DNA of 64,000 bases. Origin: JAXDMK01 sp963790325. GTDB lineage: Bacteria; Actinomycetota; Acidimicrobiia; Acidimicrobiales; AC-14. Position 1 is the first letter of the stretch, and each line of letters opens with the position of its first letter. This document shows positions 1 through 7,800 of this stretch, one piece after another. The DNA is taken from positions 1,550,001 to 1,614,000 of the forward strand of contig CAWBNY010000003.1 in assembly GCA_963790325.1 (NCBI GenBank). Direction: 5' to 3'. The notes beneath the pieces are model-generated. The model saw nothing but the letters and a program-made list of their open reading frames with translations, did not search any database and was not told the DNA's origin. A program made the translations under genes and the position numbers.

Positions 1-368
1 TCGAGCTTGGTCGGACCGATCTCCCCGTCGACCAGGGCGACCACCATGGTGAGCTGCTCCCGCCCCAGGAGGTAGCGCTCGATCATCGACCGCCACGACG
101 CCCGGGCCGCCTTGGACGCCTCCGCGTACCCGTAGCCGGGGCAGTCCACCAGGGTGGTTCCCTCCCCCACCTCGAACAGGTTCAGCAGGCGGGTCCGACC
201 CGGCGTCTTGGAGACCCGGGCCAGGTCCTTGTGGCCGCCGAGGGCGTTGACCAGCGAGGACTTGCCCACGTTCGACCGCCCGACCACCGCCACCTCGGCC
301 CGGGACGGGGGCAGTTGGTCGGGATCGGCGGCCGAGGTCACGAACCGCATGCGACCATCGTCGCCCAT
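1..368 (-). CDS. engB: Ribosome biogenesis GTP-binding protein EngB/YsxC, C-terminus cut by window edge
   Basis: Translation of the minus strand gives a TRAFAC GTPase of the EngB (YihA/YsxC) family, which assists large ribosomal subunit assembly in the cytoplasm. The P-loop GRSNVGKSSL and the G3 motif DCPGYGYA are both present, preceded by the family-typical FVTSA segment. About 120 residues are visible; the NKxD motif and the C-terminus lie outside the window. I use the ATG at 368, which has a GGAGG about 14 nt upstream; the ATG at 350 (starting MRFVTSA) is an equally reasonable start. It follows the MoaD-like gene by about 10 nt and is probably co-transcribed with it. Confidence 0.93.
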   Translation of the reverse strand, partial: MGDDGRMRFVTSAADPDQLPPSRAEVAVVGRSNVGKSSLVNALGGHKDLARVSKTPGRTRLLNLFEVGEGTTLVDCPGYGYAEASKAARASWRSMIERYLLGREQLTMVVALVDGEIGPTKL

Positions 369-378
369 GCGCCGGGGC

Positions 379-654
379 TCAGCCTCCCGACACCGCCGGC
401 AGCACGGTCAGCTCGGCTCCCTCGGGCACGGGCGCGTCGACCCCGGCCGCCTTGTCCGACCCCACGAACACGTTCACATGACGGCGGAGCGCCCCCGCCT
501 CGTCCCGGATGCGACGGCCGACGGCGGGATGGGCGGCCGCCACCGCATCCACCACCGTCCCCACCGTCTGTGGTGAGGGCAGGTCGAAGTCCAGCACCGT
601 CGCCCCGCCGGCGTGGGGCCGGAGGGCGGCCGCCAGCCGGACCACGACCTTCAC
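379..654 (-). CDS. MoaD/ThiS-family ubiquitin-like protein
   Basis: A 91-residue beta-grasp protein whose GTG start overlaps the upstream stop in a GTGA arrangement. Family members end in Gly-Gly and serve as sulfur carriers after C-terminal thiocarboxylation. The sequence ends VSGG, so the functional di-glycine is present. The core (VKVVVRLAAALR at the start, NVFV..GSD in the middle, ELTVLPAVSGG at the end) fits MoaD better than ThiS. Its partner is unknown: no molybdopterin or thiamine genes are nearby. Tight coupling to the Asp-box protein gene suggests co-expression; the pathway role is not shown. Confidence 0.85.
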   Translation of the reverse strand: MKVVVRLAAALRPHAGGATVLDFDLPSPQTVGTVVDAVAAAHPAVGRRIRDEAGALRRHVNVFVGSDKAAGVDAPVPEGAELTVLPAVSGG

Positions 655-1751
655 CGGAGGACCGCCGCCTTCACGCACAACACCGGCGGCAGGTGGCGGG
701 CCAGCTCCGACCACGTCTCCCCGCCGTCGGCCGATGCGAACACGTCGCCGGTGCGGGTGCCGACGTAGAGCCCGGTGGGGTCGAGGGTGTCGGCCCCGAA
801 GCCGTCCCGGAGCACCGACAGGTAGGCGTTGTCCTGGGGCAGGCCGTCGGCCAGCGCGGTCCATGTCGCCCCGCCGTCGACCGTTCGGTACACCCGCAGC
901 CGGCCGTCGGGCACGACCCGGAAGAAGTCGGAGGTCAGGGGCAGGACGTAGGCGGTGCCGGGTCGGTTGGGGTCGGCCACCACCGGGAACCCGAAGGTCG
1001 AGGGCAGGTCGTCGGCCCCCACCTCGGTCCACCGCCCGCCGAAGTCGTCGGACCGGTAGACACCCCAGTGATGCTGGAGGAACAACCTGTCCGGCTCCGA
1101 CGGGTGGCGGTCGACCTTGTGCACGCACTGCCCGAACTCGGGCGTCGGCTCGGGGAGGAACGGCGCCCCGATGCCGGCGTTGGCCGCCTCCCAGGTCGTC
1201 CCGTCCAAGGTGCGGTAGAAGCCGGCGGCCGACACCGCCACCGCCAGCCGGGGACCGCCCCCGGGATCGGGCACCACCGTGTGCAGGCACAGCCCGCCGC
1301 CGCCCGGGTTCCACTGCGGACGGTGGGGGTGGTCCCACAGGCCCCGGTCGAGGGCGAACGACGCCCCCCCGTCGGCCGACCGGAACAGGGCCGCCGGCTC
1401 CACCCCGGCGTAGACCACGTCGGGCTGGGCGTCGCCCGCCGGCTGCAGCTGCCACACCCGGGCCACCGCCGCCCCGGCGTCGGGCGGGAAGGCCAGCGTC
1501 GCCGCCTCCGGCTCGATCCACGAGGCCCCCAGGTCGTCGGACCGGTACACCGACGGTCCCCAGTGGGAGCTGGTGGCACCGACCAGGATCCGGTTGCGGC
1601 CGCCCCGGGTGTCGACCACCGCCGAGTAGATCTCCTCGCCCGGGAAGGCGGGCCCGGCCAGGTCCCACGCCGCCCGGGCCGGCCCTGCGGTCAACGTGAA
1701 CAGCCCCTTGGACGTGCCCACGAGCACGACCACGTCACCTGTCGTCATCAC
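651..1751 (-). CDS. Asp-box (BNR) repeat beta-propeller protein, sialidase-like fold
   Basis: A 366-residue protein with at least six Asp-box motifs of the S/T-x-D-x-G-x-T/S-W type, for example YRSDDLGASW, FRSADGGASF, YRSDDFGGRW, YRTVDGGATW and FASADGGETW. These mark beta-propeller turns in the sialidase/sortilin superfamily. I see no signal peptide or membrane segment, so it appears cytoplasmic. The sialidase catalytic Arg triad is not evident, so hydrolase activity should not be assumed. It starts at one of two adjacent ATGs (1751 or 1748) and is translationally coupled to the MoaD-like gene. Confidence 0.85.
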   Translation of the reverse strand: MMTTGDVVVLVGTSKGLFTLTAGPARAAWDLAGPAFPGEEIYSAVVDTRGGRNRILVGATSSHWGPSVYRSDDLGASWIEPEAATLAFPPDAGAAVARVWQLQPAGDAQPDVVYAGVEPAALFRSADGGASFALDRGLWDHPHRPQWNPGGGGLCLHTVVPDPGGGPRLAVAVSAAGFYRTLDGTTWEAANAGIGAPFLPEPTPEFGQCVHKVDRHPSEPDRLFLQHHWGVYRSDDFGGRWTEVGADDLPSTFGFPVVADPNRPGTAYVLPLTSDFFRVVPDGRLRVYRTVDGGATWTALADGLPQDNAYLSVLRDGFGADTLDPTGLYVGTRTGDVFASADGGETWSELARHLPPVLCVKAAVLR

Positions 1752-1848
1752 ACCAGCCTCCCACCTCGGCCTGCACGGGGTCGCTGCCCAGGGCGCTCAC
1801 CACCCTCTTCGACGTTCCACCGTCCGAGAACTCATCGGTCGCACCTTC

Positions 1849-1893
1849 TTCAACCGATCGGTTGACAAGCCTGTATTCAACCGCTAAGTTGAA
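1849..1893 (+). promoter_or_regulatory. Promoter with two overlapping operator-like palindromes upstream of arsR-type gene
   Basis: A TTGACA box at 1862-1867 and TAAGTT at 1885-1890 are separated by 17 nt and would start transcription near 1897, the first base of the GTG start, giving a leaderless mRNA. Two inverted repeats cover both boxes: CAACCGATCGGTTG (perfect, 1851-1864) and TTCAAC-N6-GTTGAA (1876-1893). Such an arrangement is typical of autorepression by ArsR-type regulators; binding is inferred. Confidence 0.65.
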
Positions 1894-1896
1894 CAC

Positions 1897-2256
1897 GTGG
1901 CTGCGGATCCGCTCTCCCGGATGTTCTCGGCCCTGGCCGACCCTCTCCGGCGCGACATGGTCGCCCGGCTGACGGTCGCCGACGCCACCGTCAACGAGCT
2001 GGCCGAGCCCTACCAGGTCACCGTCCAGGCGGTGTCCAAGCACCTCAAGGTGCTGGAGGAAGCGGGCCTGGTCAGCCGCTCCCGCGACGCCCAACGGCGC
2101 CCGGTCCACCTCGAGGCGGAGGTGCTCGACCTGATGACCAAGTGGATCGAGCGTTACCGCCGGCAGGCGGAGGAGCGCTACCGCCGCCTCGACGACGTCC
2201 TCCGGTCGATGCCGGACGACGACGAGCCCCTACCCGTGAAAGGACCGAACCGATGA
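1897..2256 (+). CDS. ArsR-family winged-helix transcriptional regulator
   Basis: A 119-residue ArsR-type regulator. The winged-helix core spans about residues 5-85, with FSALADPLRRDMVARL at the start and a recognition helix VTVQAVSKHLKVLEEAGLV. No metal-binding ELCVCDL motif is seen, so it belongs to the metal-independent group often paired with SRPBCC (AHSA1) proteins. The GTG start lies at the predicted transcription start. Its TGA overlaps the ATG of the following SRPBCC gene (ATGA). It probably represses its own operon through the two palindromes overlapping the promoter. Confidence 0.93.
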   Translation: MAADPLSRMFSALADPLRRDMVARLTVADATVNELAEPYQVTVQAVSKHLKVLEEAGLVSRSRDAQRRPVHLEAEVLDLMTKWIERYRRQAEERYRRLDDVLRSMPDDDEPLPVKGPNR

Positions 2257-2732
2257 CCACCACCACCCACGAGACCGAGATCATCGTCGACCCCGACGTC
2301 CCCCTCGTCCGCATCGTCCGCCAGTTCGACGCCCCCCGGGCCAAGGTCTACCGGGCCCACACCGACCCCGACCTGGTCGTCCGGTGGTTGGGCCCCCGCA
2401 GCCACGAGATGCGGATCGACCACTGGGACTGCCGCACCGGCGGGTCCTACCGCTACGTCCACACCAGCGACGGCAACGAGCACGCCTTCCGGGGCTGCTT
2501 CCACGAGCTGCGCGACGGCGAGGGGATCGTGCAGACCTTCACCTACGAGGGCATGCCCGACGGCGTCGCCCTCGAGCGCCTGGTCCTGGAGGACCTCCCC
2601 GACGGGCGCACCCGCCTGGTGGCGACCTCGCTGGTCGACTCCTTCGAGGCCCGGGACATGTTCGTGGCCGGCGGGATGGAGGAGGGCCTGCGGGAGTGCT
2701 ACGAGCGCCTCGACGAGCTGCTGGCCGGCTGA
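2253..2732 (+). CDS. SRPBCC (AHSA1-type) domain protein
   Basis: A 159-residue START/Bet v1-like protein of the AHSA1 (activator of Hsp90 ATPase homologue 1-like) family. Recognisable features are VRQFDAPRAKVYRAHTDPDL, the VVRWLGP motif and the GGSYRYVH strand, covering the whole length. Members form a helix-grip pocket for hydrophobic ligands; in bacteria most have no known ligand. It is translationally coupled to the ArsR-type regulator and has AAAGGA about 10 nt before its ATG. The pair forms a two-gene operon, a common actinobacterial arrangement. Confidence 0.92.
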   Translation: MTTTTHETEIIVDPDVPLVRIVRQFDAPRAKVYRAHTDPDLVVRWLGPRSHEMRIDHWDCRTGGSYRYVHTSDGNEHAFRGCFHELRDGEGIVQTFTYEGMPDGVALERLVLEDLPDGRTRLVATSLVDSFEARDMFVAGGMEEGLRECYERLDELLAG

Positions 2733-2866
2733 CGGCCGGGCCGTCCGGGGGGTGCGAAGGCGATCGAGGCGAGCCTGCAACCCGTTGACGCGGCCCAGGC
2801 GGGGTGTTGGGACGGCCGGGGCACGGTCCGGGGCGCGGCGGAGTCCCTCGACGAGTGGAGGGCACC

Positions 2867-3235
2867 TTGGCGACGAGTGGAGGCCTGAAGTTCACCACCA
2901 TCACCGGGTTGGCACCGGGAGCGACGTCGCATCGTCACTGGAACAACGCCTCCTCCCGCCGGGGTGGCGGCGTCGGCCGAGATCACCAAGATGAGCTTCC
3001 AGGTCCACGGCAACCCGTCCGAGCGCGAGCTGCACTGGTGGGTGAAGAACACCGGATCGACGGCGGCCGATGTCGAGGTCTGGGCCTTCTGGTGGAACGC
3101 CTGACACGGCCCACGGGGCGACCAAGCTCTTCATCTTCACCAAGGTGCAGCCGGGAGCGACCACCAGCTCCTTCTGGAACAACGCGTTCGGCGACGTCTA
3201 CCACCTCAACGCCTGGCCGAACGTGGCTCCGGGTC
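2867..3235 (+). pseudogene. Decayed tandem copies of an unidentified PGAT..WNNA domain
   Basis: No intact gene fits this stretch, but three reading-frame fragments are clearly related. Fragment A (about 2867-2955) reads FTTITGLAPGATSHRHWNNA. Fragment B (2976-3104, another frame) reads ELHWWVKNTGSTAADVEVWAFWWNA, split here as ELHWWVKNTGSTAADV and EVWAFWWNA before its stop. Fragment C (3121-3235, third frame) reads FIFTKVQPGATTSSFWNNAF. A and C are paralogous, so this looks like one full domain (A+B, frameshifted) followed by half of a second copy. I do not recognise the domain. It runs directly into the serine-hydrolase remnant. Confidence 0.6.
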
Positions 3236-3758
3236 CTGGTGGGGGCGATGGTGGAACGCGTCATGGGCGCGTCGTGGGAGGCGCTGATGGACACCCACGC
3301 CTTCTCCCCCCTCGGCATGACCACGGTCGGCTACGGCCCCCCGGCAGCGCCAACGATGTCAAAAACCCGTACGGCCACAGCGACGCCTCCGGATCACGGG
3401 TGGCGTCGACGCGTCGCTGGCCGACTGGGCCAGGTTCATCCGCCTGCACCTGGACGGCACCCAGGGATCGATCACGCTCACCCCGGCGACGCTGACCCGG
3501 CTCCACACCGAGCACGCGACGACACCCACCTCGCCCGAGCGCCACGGCTGGGGCTGGATCATGTTCGGCACCGCCCCCACCGTCGGCCTCGGTCATGACG
3601 GGTCGAACGGCCTCTGGTACTGCAGCTGCCGGGTGCTCCCGGCGCAGGACGTCGCGTTCCTCGCCGTGTCCAACATCGGCGGCGGGGACAACGGGAACGG
3701 CGACGAAGCCTGTCGGAAGGTCATCGAGAAGCTGCGGGAGAAGCACTTCGGGGCGTAG
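3236..3758 (+). pseudogene. Truncated, twice-frameshifted beta-lactamase-like serine hydrolase
   Basis: Three successive frames give the C-terminal half of a class-C beta-lactamase-like hydrolase. Frame one (from 3236) reads MVERVMGASWEALMDTHAF and SPLGMTTVGYGPP. Frame two (from about 3343) reads GSANDVKNPYGHSDASG. Frame three (from about 3402) runs from ASLADWARFIRLHLDGTQG to GHDGSNGLWY and the stop at 3758. GHDGSN corresponds to the conserved H/K-x-G strand of the active site. The N-terminal half carrying the SxxK nucleophile is missing, so the product cannot be active. Two indels and a 5' truncation argue for real decay and not one sequencing error. Confidence 0.8.
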
Positions 3759-3782
3759 GCCCCGAAGGTGGTCGCGGCGGGG

Positions 3783-5332
3783 TCAGGCGCGGCGGGCGCG
3801 CAGGACGAGGTCGGGGACGTCGGGGCTCTCCGAGCCGGGGGGCCGGATGCGGGGCCGGCTCTCCTGGACCTCGATCGTCCACGTCGACCCGTCGAGGAGG
3901 CGGGCGACGTCGGGGGGCTGCACGTAGTCGGCCGGGTCGAAGCCGTGGTGGCGGTGGTGACCGGCACCGGCGAAGTCGTGGCCGACGACGAGAAGGGTGC
4001 CGCCGGGCGCCACCGCCTCCACGAGGGCGTGGATGGCACCGTCGCCCACGGCGTGGCGCAGGGCCGGGTAGTGGACCGACACCAGGTCGTAGCGGCCCTG
4101 CGCCGGCGGTTCGACGGCGACGTCGGCCCGGACCCAGGCGATCTCGACGCCAATGTCCGCCGCCACCCGGCGGGCCCGGTCGAGGGCGACATCGGAGATG
4201 TCCACCGCGGTGACCTTCCATCCCCGCCGCGCCAGCCAGATGGCGTCGGCCCCCTCGCCGCAGCCCACCTCGAGGGCGGACCCGGGGGTGACGTCCTCCA
4301 TCTCCACGAGGAGCGTCTGGTTGGGCTGCCCGCTCCACCGTTGCGCCTCGGCCGCGTAGCGACGATCCCAATCGCCGGCCCCGTCCCCGGCGAGCGCCTC
4401 CAGGGCGAGGGTCGCGTCCTCGTGGGCCAGCTCGGCGTTGATGACGGCGGCGATGCGGCTGCCCTCGGCCGCGGCCTGGAGGACCTGGTGGCTCACGTCG
4501 GCGACGTTGCCGGCGGCGTAGACACCGGGGACGGAGGTGGCGCCGCGGGCGTCCGTCTCGATCATCTCGCCCATCCCCATCGGAGCCGGTACCGCCGCGA
4601 TGCCGAGGCCGCGGAGCAGGCTGCTCCGGGCGACGAAGCGGGGGCGGACGACGACGGCATCGGCGTCGATCACCCGCCCGCCGGCCAGGCGGACGCCGCG
4701 GAGCGCGTCCTCGCGTCGACCGTCACCGCCTCGACCGCGGCGTCCTCGATGTGCACACCCCGGGCCGCCAGCCGGTGACGGTCGTCGGCCGCCAGCGCGT
4801 CCGGCTCGTGGACGATCACCGTCACCCGGTCGGACAGCTGCCGGAAGAGCAGCGCCTGGTGGGCCGCCATGGGCCCGGTGGCGATGACGGCGATGCGCTG
4901 GTCCCGCACCTCCCAACCGTGGCAATAGGGGCAGTGGATCACGCCCCGGCCCCACTGCTCGGCCACGCCGGCGATGTCGGGGAGCTCGTCGACCAGGCCG
5001 GTGGCGACGAGGACCCGGCGCCCCTCCACGGCGCGCCCGCCGGCCAGGACGACGCGGAACCCGTCGCCGTCGGGGTGGGCGGTGACGGTGGTCACGGTGC
5101 CGTCGACGATCTCGGCGCCGTAGCCCGCGGCCTCGGACCGCCCGATGGCCAGGAACTCCGACGGCGGCCGGCCGTCGTGGCCGAGGTAGGCGTGCATGTG
5201 GGCGGCCGGTGCGTTGCGGGGCTCGCCCGCGTCGACCACCACGACCGAGCGGCGGGCGCGGGCCAGTTGCAGGGCGGCGGCCAGCCCGGCCGCACCGCCG
5301 CCTACCACCACCACGTCGACTGGTTGCCTCAT
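3783..5332 (-). pseudogene. NAD(P)/FAD oxidoreductase - SAM methyltransferase fusion, interrupted by one frameshift
   Basis: The N-terminal part (start ATG 5332) is a thioredoxin-reductase-like flavoprotein with VVVVGGGAAGLAAALQLARA and a redox CPYC in HCPYCHGWEVRD. The C-terminal part, read in another frame from about 4710 to 3783, finishes the flavoprotein (VPGVYAAGNVADVSHQVLQA) and continues into a class I methyltransferase with motif I ALEVGCGEGADAIWLARRG. Such bifunctional fusions of roughly 515 residues occur in actinobacteria. The span is one nucleotide short of an intact frame. The break lies near 4711-4717, where VEAVTVD should continue into EDALRGVRLAGG. It is either a fresh mutation or a sequence error. 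The gene is divergent from the XRE-cupin regulator. Confidence 0.85.
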
Positions 5333-5374
5333 GGCGTCGAAGGTAGACCCTTCATGCTGATCCGACAACGCCGA

Positions 5375-5389
5375 TTGCGGAATTCGCAA
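5375..5389. promoter_or_regulatory. Inverted repeat in the divergent regulator/oxidoreductase intergenic region
   Basis: TTGCG-GAATT-CGCAA is a 15-bp interrupted palindrome lying between the ATG at 5332 (minus) and the GTG at 5410 (plus). Its position suits an operator for the XRE-cupin regulator acting on both genes. Binding is inferred from position only. Confidence 0.45.
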
Positions 5390-5409
5390 GTTACCGGCAG
5401 ACTGGTGCG

Positions 5410-5982
5410 GTGGAGACCACGGAGCTCGCCGGCATCGAAACCCTCGTGCGCACCCGGCTGCGCAGCATCCGCCAGTCGCTGGGCTGGTCGCTGGAGGTCC
5501 TCGGCGAGCGCAGCCACCTCAGCCCGTCGACGATCAGCCGCATCGAGACGGGCAAGCGCACGATCAGCCTCGACGTCCTCCTCCCGTTGGCCCGGGCCCT
5601 CCAGATCGACCTCGACTCGCTCCTCGAGGGCGACGTCGACGACGCTGACGTCGTCATCCGGCCGCTGCCCACCAACCGGCCGGGCCGCACCACCTGGCCC
5701 CTCAGCCGCCCGACCGGGACCACGGCCGCGCTCAAGATGCGCCTCGAGCCGACCGGGTGGCCCATGGAGCCCCGGGTCCACCCCGGCCGCGACTGGTTCT
5801 TCGTCCTCCAGGGCCGCATCCGGCTCACGCTGGGCGAGCGGACCATCATCGTCGAGACCGGTGAGGCGGCCGAGTTCTCGACCATGACCCCCCACGCCTT
5901 CGACGCCCTCGACGGCCCGGCCGAGCTCATCACCGTCTTCGACCGCGACGGCCAACGGGCTCATCTCCACTCGGAGGGCTGA
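5410..5982 (+). CDS. XRE-family regulator with C-terminal cupin domain
   Basis: A 190-residue regulator with an N-terminal helix-turn-helix (about residues 12-70: LRSIRQSLGWSLEVLGER, SPSTISRIETGKRTISLDVL). A C-terminal cupin barrel covers about 105-180 (VHPGRDWFFVLQGRIRLTLG, EFSTMTPHAFDAL). The cupin is expected to bind a small effector and modulate DNA binding, as in many XRE-cupin repressors. Translation starts at GTG 5410, 20 nt after a palindrome that may be its operator. The likely target is the divergent oxidoreductase-methyltransferase gene. Its 3' end overlaps the convergent ccmF gene by about 50 bp. Confidence 0.92.
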   Translation: METTELAGIETLVRTRLRSIRQSLGWSLEVLGERSHLSPSTISRIETGKRTISLDVLLPLARALQIDLDSLLEGDVDDADVVIRPLPTNRPGRTTWPLSRPTGTTAALKMRLEPTGWPMEPRVHPGRDWFFVLQGRIRLTLGERTIIVETGEAAEFSTMTPHAFDALDGPAELITVFDRDGQRAHLHSEG

Positions 5983-7789
5983 CGCCGGCGCCGGTCCCCT
6001 GGTTCCCGCGGCCGGCGGCGGCGATGCCGCCGGCCGTCAGGAGGGCTCCCCACCACACCCACTGGGCCAGGGGGACGACGAACACCTCGACCACGACGGC
6101 CCCGCCGCCTCCGGACACGTTGCGCAGGGCGACCTGGAGGTCGGCGGCCGGGGTCGAGCGGAGGGCGGCCTCCGAGACCCGGTCGCCGGAGCGGGCGACG
6201 AGGGCGACCGGCCGGAGGGTGGCCAGGTGGCGCCGGCCCCGGGTGACGGCGATCGTGGCCTGGGCCGCCCGGCCGCCGTCGGGCGCGGGGACGGGCAGCA
6301 CCTGGTCGAGGCGCAGGGTGTAGTCCCGCACGGTGATCGACTGGCCGGGGACGAGGCTGGCCGTGCGGTGGGTGCCGGTGGCGGTCCCGGCCACGCCGGC
6401 GAGGAGCACCGCTACGCCCAGGTGGGCGAGGAGGCCGCCCGTCCTCCTCGGGGACCGGCTGCGCCACTCGGCGACGGTGAGGGCGGCGGCCGACCCGGCC
6501 AGACCGAGCATGAGGAGCGGGGCCAGGCGAGGGGCGTCGAGGAGAACGGCGGCCGCGGCCAGGGCCGCGATCCCCCACCCGGCCGGGCGGAGCCGGGCCC
6601 GGACCTCGGGCCACGGCCGGGGACGCCAGCCGAGGCGGGGCCCGACGCCGATGGCGGCGAGGACACCGAGGGCCAGGGGCGCGGTCACGACGGCGAAGTA
6701 CCGGCCGGTGACGATCACGCCGTCGCCCGAGACGACGGGGAAGAGCAGACCGAAGCCGACCACCACGATCACGGCCAGGAGGAGGGTGTTGTTGACTCGC
6801 AGCACCGGCGACGCGGGGCCGTCCGGGGGACCCCGCCGGCGGACGGCCAGAACGATCAGGACCACCGTGGTGACGGCCAGGGCGCCGAGGAGCACCCGGC
6901 CCACGGTGCGGGCCTCGGCGAAGGCGTGGACGGAGTCGGTCACGCCCGAGCGGGTGAGGAAGGCCCCCAGGAGGGACAGGGCGAAGGCGAGGAAGGCGAG
7001 GCCCTGGGCGGAGCGGGCGCCGACCACGGCCGAGTGGAGGAAGGCGACGCCCGCCAGCCACGGGAGCAGGGCCCCGTTCTCCACCGGGTCCCACGCCCAG
7101 TAGCCGCCCCACCCGAGCTCGACGTAGGCCCAGTGGGCGCCGGCCGTCATGCCCACCGCCAGGAGGACGACGCTGGCGAGCATGAACCGGCGGGCGACCG
7201 GCAGCCACCCGCCGGCGGTGGCGCCTCCAGCGACGGCCAGGGCGAACGGGACGGCCAGGCCGACGTAGCCGGCGTACAGCAGGGGTGGGTGGTAGAGCAT
7301 GGCCGGGTGGCGGAGGATGGGCGTCAGCCCCCCGCCGTCGATGGCGGGAACGGCCAGGGTGGCGAAGGGGTCGGAGACCGCCACCAGCAGTCCGAGGAAC
7401 ACCGTCGCGGTCAGGGCCAGCACCGCCTGGGTCCCCCCGGCGAGACCGGCGAGGTCGTCCCTCCGCCGCACCGACCTCGACGCCACCAGGGTCCAGGCCG
7501 AGAGGATCCACGTCCACAGGAGGAGCGAGCCGGCCATCCCGCCCCACACCCCGGCCAGGCGGTAGGGCCAGGTGGTCTCCCGGCTGGCGTGGTCGGCGAC
7601 GTAGACGAGGGAGTAGTCCTGGCCCACGAAGGCCCGGGCCAGGGCCACCAGCGCCACCGTGACCAGGGCGAACGTGGCCACCAGGCCACGCCGGCCCCAG
7701 GCCGGTCGCCGCCGGGAGACTGCGGCCGTGGTGCCGGCCGCGGCCAGGGCCAGGGCCAGCGCCCCCTGGCCCAGCGCCGACAGTCCCAC
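5930..7789 (-). CDS. ccmF: Cytochrome c-type biogenesis protein CcmF (haem lyase subunit)
   Basis: A 619-residue polytopic membrane protein, about the length of typical CcmF. The haem-handling WWD signature appears as WGGYWAWDPVEN near residues 226-237. Other family blocks are HPAMLYHPPLLYAGYVG, the RSGVTDSVHAFAEA segment and NNTLLLAV. CcmF transfers haem to apocytochrome c on the outer face of the membrane in the system I pathway. No ccmE, ccmH or thioredoxin-like ccmG lies nearby, so partners must be encoded elsewhere. The GTG at 7789 follows the VOC gene stop by about 10 nt, so it probably shares the sigma/VOC transcript. The C-terminus overlaps the convergent XRE-cupin gene. Confidence 0.92.
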   Translation of the reverse strand: MGLSALGQGALALALAAAGTTAAVSRRRPAWGRRGLVATFALVTVALVALARAFVGQDYSLVYVADHASRETTWPYRLAGVWGGMAGSLLLWTWILSAWTLVASRSVRRRDDLAGLAGGTQAVLALTATVFLGLLVAVSDPFATLAVPAIDGGGLTPILRHPAMLYHPPLLYAGYVGLAVPFALAVAGGATAGGWLPVARRFMLASVVLLAVGMTAGAHWAYVELGWGGYWAWDPVENGALLPWLAGVAFLHSAVVGARSAQGLAFLAFALSLLGAFLTRSGVTDSVHAFAEARTVGRVLLGALAVTTVVLIVLAVRRRGPPDGPASPVLRVNNTLLLAVIVVVGFGLLFPVVSGDGVIVTGRYFAVVTAPLALGVLAAIGVGPRLGWRPRPWPEVRARLRPAGWGIAALAAAAVLLDAPRLAPLLMLGLAGSAAALTVAEWRSRSPRRTGGLLAHLGVAVLLAGVAGTATGTHRTASLVPGQSITVRDYTLRLDQVLPVPAPDGGRAAQATIAVTRGRRHLATLRPVALVARSGDRVSEAALRSTPAADLQVALRNVSGGGGAVVVEVFVVPLAQWVWWGALLTAGGIAAAGRGNQGTGAGVSPPSGDEPVGRRGRRR

Positions 7790-7800
7790 GACCGCCGAGG

